Source: Butyriboletus loyo
Taxonomy: Eukaryota; Basidiomycota; Agaricomycetes; Boletales; Boletaceae
Reading direction: 5' to 3'
DNA length: 10,259 nt
Assembly: GCA_038093515.1 (NCBI GenBank)
Contig: JBBPSI010000419.1
Coordinates: forward strand, 1 to 10,259
Shown: piece by piece, positions 7,697 through 10,259 of the stretch
Layout: every line of letters starts with the position of its first letter
Numbering within the stretch: position 1 is the first letter of the stretch
Made by a program: the position numbers and the translations under genes
Notes under the pieces: generated by a model
The model's database searches: none
What the model saw: the letters and a program-made list of their open reading frames with translations, nothing else
What the model was told of the DNA's origin: nothing

Positions 7697-7834
7697 AAGA
7701 CGGCGGGGGCGGCGGGGACACGTGAGCATGGGAAAACGAGTGGCGGGGTACGCTTAGGGGTAAAACTGTAACACCATATCATACAATAGCCATCTTTCCT
7801 CTTCTATCCTTGGTCCGTGCGCGTTCCCCTGTAT

Positions 7835-7880
7835 TATAAATATGATGAGATCTAGCTATATTGTACTCTAAGCTAGATCT
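7835..7880 (+). promoter_or_regulatory. TATA box of F and a 10-bp inverted repeat at the presumed RNA start
   Basis: TATAAATA at 7835-7842 is followed at once by AGATCTAGCT (7848-7857) and its exact reverse complement AGCTAGATCT (7871-7880), separated by 13 nt. The usual start distance from the TATA box falls at about 7865, inside the loop. A CACGTG pair lies further upstream at 7501-7517 and an ATTGG (reverse CCAAT) near 7532. The promoter call is inferred from motif and position only. Confidence 0.45.
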
Positions 7881-8060
7881 ACTTGGAATCATCATTGATA
7901 TCCTCGTCCTCTTGTCTCTAGTAGCGAGTCGTCTTTCTTCAACTTGAACACCAGATAAATCCTTCATCTCGAAGGTTAGACTTAAATGTCTAGAAGACTT
8001 CTTGAGTCCCAGAACTATATCCAAGTCTACACCCGTACTTACCCAAGTCCAAGCATAACA

Positions 8061-8384
8061 CACACTAAGAGTCTGGAAGGAAACTAATTGCTAGCAGTGA
8101 ACTGCGTAGAACTAGATAGAGTACATGGGTGTAAAGACCAGGTCTTTATACTGCTGGGGGTCTGTGCACAGACCATGTTCCCAACCGGGTCGTGAGAGCG
8201 AAACTACAAATGAGGAAGGAGTACTCTAGAAGATTCTGGAGTATGAAAGAAAGCACGTCCGTGTGCGGGAAAATGATGACTAAGCTAGAACGGTTCATAC
8301 CATTCAAAAGGCACTAGCAAAAGGCTAGGCGAATGAAGTAGTCCAAGTGGTAGTGGAGAGAAAAAGTATACCACTACCGTAACA
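8061..8384 (-). repeat. 3' LTR of element B, truncated at its outer end
   Basis: Begins on the sense strand with TGTTACGG right after the polypurine tract and runs to 8061, where F starts. Aligned with LTR A it keeps the inverted repeat at 8349-8356/8371-8378, a perfect 16-nt palindrome GGTCTGTGCACAGACC upstream of the TATA box, the TATA box (8150-8145), the 17-nt palindrome TAAAGACC-A-GGTCTTTA and the presumed start motif at 8117-8108. About 100 bp of U5 are lost. Differences from A are scattered substitutions and 1-2 bp indels. Confidence 0.9.
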
Positions 8385-8397
8385 TTACCCCCTTCCC
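8385..8397 (-). promoter_or_regulatory. Polypurine tract of element B
   Basis: On the sense strand GGGAAGGGGGTAA directly abuts the LTR start TGTTACGG. This is the expected plus-strand DNA primer of an LTR retrotransposon. A short inverted repeat (GTGGAG...CTCCAC, 8401-8419) lies just upstream, between ORF3 and the tract. Confidence 0.85.
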
Positions 8398-8435
8398 ATG
8401 GTGGAGACTCCGACTCCACAACTTGAAAGCTCCCT

Positions 8436-9689
8436 TCACTGAGATGCACCCTTGTTGAAGTTGTTGTTGTAAGCATCATCGGCACTGATGTCTCCCCAGA
8501 CGTCCTCCTGGAAAGTACAATTGGCGACGATATGGCCAATGGCGCCACATAGGCCACAGACGCGCCTTGGACAAAACTCCTGTATATGACCAGGGGCGAT
8601 CTGGTGGCAGAACGGGCAGGTGTAGTTGGGACAGTCCCTGCGGAAGTGGCCAACAGTACCGCACTCGAAGCAGAGTTGTGGGCGGACAAGGCGAGGTCGA
8701 GTAGGGCCTGGGCTGGGATCAGGGGATCTGTCGTCCAAGACGATAGGGGAATCACGAGTGCCCCGGTGGGTGAGGTAGGGAGGCGGGGGTCCATAGGAGG
8801 AGTCGTTAGAACTGCCAGCTGCTGCGGCGAGGGGGGAGGAGATCCGAGGGATGAGCTGGATGGCGGGGGTTCTGCGATGAGTGGATGGCTGGGGGGTGAC
8901 AGAACGGACAGCTCTGTTGGCGATTCTTCATCCAGCGGCAGTGAGGGTGACTGATCCCGGGATAGATCCAGCCTGGAGAAGCGCCTGGCGAGGTTGGCGA
9001 CGCACAGTGCGAGGCGGTAGGGGGGAGTGTTGATGAGCGACCTGGGGCTCATCGACATCAGTCCGAAAGGACTCTAGGGACTCCCCGGTGGTTTCGCAGG
9101 ACGAGTCTGCTACCAAGGTAGTTGCGGGAGACTCCCGGGTGGATGGCGCAGGGACAGGGAGTGGCGGAGGAGATCCTTCCGCGGCAGGGCAAGGCACTGG
9201 ATTGGGGCCACGAGCCATGGGGCGAAGGAAGCCGATGCGGTCGGCGGAGTGGAGGTAGAACTGTCACTCTCTAGGAGCAAGCACCATCAGGATGGGATGG
9301 AGGACAGGAGCCAGAATACCTGGCAGGAGCTGGTCCACAACATAGCCGAACCCTTCGGTGTGGAGGATGTCCAGAGTGTATCCTCGAGCCTCCATCAAGG
9401 AGGACTCAAGGGCGGCGGCGTAGACAGGGGGTTGGTTGTCGGGGAAAAGGCGGGTGTGGACAGTGCGGGTGAGGGCGTATGAGCGGTAGAGGGAGGCGAG
9501 GGTGTGGAGGACATAGTCTCCAGTGAAGTCCATACGCTGCTCCAGGGCATAGGTGGCGATGGGGTTTTCAAGAACTGCGGCGTAGAGGACGTGGCGAGAG
9601 GAGACTGGGAGGCAGGAGGAGTGGACTGGGGGTTGAGGCGGAAGGGGAGCATTTTCGTTGGAGGCGTTTTCAGCGGGAGGAATAGCCAT
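8436..9689 (-). pseudogene. ORF3 accessory protein with three zinc knuckles, copy B (two TGA stops)
   Basis: One frame of 417 codons from an ATG 6 nt after the pol stop to TGA at 8436-8438. Stops interrupt it at residue 142 (9264-9266) and residue 254 (8928-8930); copy A has Arg at both sites, so the ancestral gene was intact. Residues about 30-150 form the conserved domain. Residues about 155-335 are Pro/Ser/Ala-rich and probably disordered. Residues 340-391 (8672-8517) carry three zinc knuckles: CFECGTVGHFRRDC, CPFCHQIAPGHIQEFC (CX2CX6HX4C) and CGLCGAIGHIVANC. The tail is acidic, then Asn-rich. Such knuckles bind single-stranded nucleic acid, so a nucleocapsid-like or RNA-chaperone role is plausible. 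The family and function of the N-terminal domain are unknown to me. Confidence 0.85.
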
Positions 9690-9695
9690 CTTTGT

Positions 9696-10259
9696 TTACT
9701 GAGAAGATGGGGAGGGAAAATCCTTGGGGTGGCGCAGCTTATAAGCCTTGAGCAGGGCCTGCGCATGGACCAAGTTCCCATTTGGCTCCCAGGTATTCTC
9801 CGCTGCAGAGTACCCTTTCCAGGAAACAAGGAATTGACGGCGTCCCTTTGAGCCATGATGGGATAAGATCCGATCGATCTCGTATTCTTCATCTCCATCT
9901 ATTTCTTCCGGAGGAGGGTTTGTGAAATTGGGGCCGTGCTCCACAGTCTCGCGATAAGGGGTGAGGAGTGACGCATGGAAGACGTCATGGATCTTCCAGG
10001 TCGGTGGCAATCGGAGTCTGTACGCCACAGGGGAGACAACCTGTGCAATCTCGAATGGTCCTTCCCTTCTTGGTGCGAGCTTCTTTGACGGGTACCTGAG
10101 TCTCAGGTTGCGCCCTTCTAGCCAGACCTTGTCTCCTGTCTTCCATGGGCAGAACTTTGAGGAGATCTGGTCCTTCATCAATTGTCGTGCCTTTTCGTGG
10201 GCTTCTAAAGCTTCCGTTCGGGCTCCTGTGAGTTCCGAGAGTCTGGACTCAAGGGCGGG
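9696..10259 (-). CDS. pol B, C-terminal end: integrase tail and chromodomain (5' part outside)
   Basis: Open from the right edge to TAA at 9696-9698, 187 codons visible. It starts in the last helical part of integrase (LESRLSELTGA), followed by the chromovirus GKD-type/SH3-like segment (KVWLEGRNLRLRYPSKKLAP, then GPFEIAQVVSPVAYRLRLPP). The chromodomain follows at about 9930-9740 with EEYEIDRIL, FLVSWKGYSAAENTWEP and a closing helix. It keeps the Arg codons that became TGA in A at 1175 and 896, and therefore shows the intact pol end, ...RHPKDFPSPSSQ. The visible part contains no break, but whether the rest of pol B is intact cannot be seen. Confidence 0.93.
   Translation of the reverse strand, partial: PALESRLSELTGARTEALEAHEKARQLMKDQISSKFCPWKTGDKVWLEGRNLRLRYPSKKLAPRREGPFEIAQVVSPVAYRLRLPPTWKIHDVFHASLLTPYRETVEHGPNFTNPPPEEIDGDEEYEIDRILSHHGSKGRRQFLVSWKGYSAAENTWEPNGNLVHAQALLKAYKLRHPKDFPSPSSQ
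9699..9720 (-). promoter_or_regulatory. Candidate 3' splice site before ORF3 (copy B)
   Basis: This is the copy-B counterpart of 863-884: TTTTCCCTCCCCATCTTCTC followed by AG, then TAA, ACAAAG and the ORF3 ATG. The tract is preserved with a single visible substitution. As in A, splicing is an inference from the acceptor-like sequence only. Confidence 0.35.

Larger units (their letters stand above)
6955..8060 (+). repeat. Probable solo LTR F (about 1.1 kb), plus orientation
   Basis: The right edge is fixed independently by where homology to LTR A/B begins (8061). It ends in AGCATAACA, whose exact reverse complement TGTTATGCT starts at 6955; the match extends imperfectly (TGTTATGCTGGA against TGTTATGCTTGGA). 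A TATAAATA box at 7835 is followed by about 200 bp to the right end, as expected for U3-R-U5 in plus orientation. Flanks GCAGA and CACAC do not form a duplication and belong to different elements, so a plain solo LTR is not supported; recombination between two copies would explain it. An alternative left border is TGTAAC at 7767, preceded by the purine-rich AGGGGTAAAAC, which would make 7767-8060 a short 3' LTR. Confidence 0.5.
8061..10259 (-). mobile_element. Element B: second member of the A family, 3' part
   Basis: In sense order from the right edge: end of pol with chromodomain (10259-9696), ORF3 (9689-8436), a 38-bp spacer, polypurine tract (8397-8385) and the first part of the 3' LTR (8384-8061). 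Its parts match element A collinearly, which fixes the family structure and shows that ORF3 is a regular component and not a chance neighbour. The outer ~100 bp of the 3' LTR (matching 5773-5875) is missing, replaced by F. Gag and most of pol lie beyond the right edge. Confidence 0.92.

Noticed and set aside
8390..8440. Small gene starting at the CCACCATGG near the polypurine tract of B
   Set aside because: The Kozak-like string sits within the tract and LTR border and leads into LTR sequence; no coding signal supports it.
8285..9058. 257-codon minus-strand frame overlapping ORF3 B, with hydrophobic C-terminus
   Set aside because: It is a different frame from the one carrying the zinc knuckles and the selected N-terminal domain. 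Its tail is just LTR sequence read through; a similar hydrophobic run appears from LTR A near 6120-6180.
9687..9698. Pol-ORF3 fusion by readthrough of TAA in B
   Set aside because: The frames agree in B only; in A the 8-nt gap puts ORF3 in another frame.

Overview
The window is repeat-rich intergenic DNA, most likely from a basidiomycete (mushroom-forming) fungus. It is made almost entirely of LTR retrotransposons of the Ty3/gypsy class. The host assignment is an inference from the chromodomain-bearing, Tf1/sushi-like pol, the fungal style of Gag, and decay concentrated at CpG. I see no host housekeeping gene, tRNA, rRNA or CRISPR array.

Layout. (1) Element A occupies about 15-6199 on the minus strand. 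It has a 427-bp 5' LTR (5773-6199, TGTTAC...GTAACA), a primer-binding region at 5761-5770, a gag pseudogene (5730-4402), a pol pseudogene (about 4410-860: protease, RT, RNase H, integrase, chromodomain) and an extra downstream gene, here called ORF3 (851-15). ORF3 A is cut off by what looks like the end of another LTR element at position 14/15. (2) Element A sits inside a plus-strand gag fragment of a different gypsy element C (6200-6954). (3) At 6955-8060 is a probable long solo LTR (F) with matching ends TGTTATGCT/AGCATAACA, a hairpin-dense U3-like region and a TATA box. (4) Element B (8061-10259, minus strand) is a second member of A's family: a truncated 3' LTR (8061-8384), a polypurine tract, a full-length ORF3 copy (9689-8436, 417 codons, two TGA interruptions) and the end of pol (9696-10259, running off the window).

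How the parts work together. In the living element one RNA would start near 5934, encode Gag and Pol, and be reverse transcribed and integrated, with the chromodomain guiding target choice. Two things stand out. First, a third gene lies in the env position, directly after the pol stop. It has a conserved N-terminal domain, a Pro/Ser-rich middle and three C-terminal CCHC zinc knuckles, and copies A and B differ mostly at synonymous sites. Second, the sequence just after the 5' LTR is perfectly complementary over 10 nt to the predicted 5' end of the element's own RNA, as in Tf1-type self-priming; no tRNA-type TGG site is visible.

All elements look dead. Almost every premature stop is a TGA at an arginine position (CGA to TGA), and integrase A has lost its first catalytic Asp, so CpG deamination has been the main decay process.
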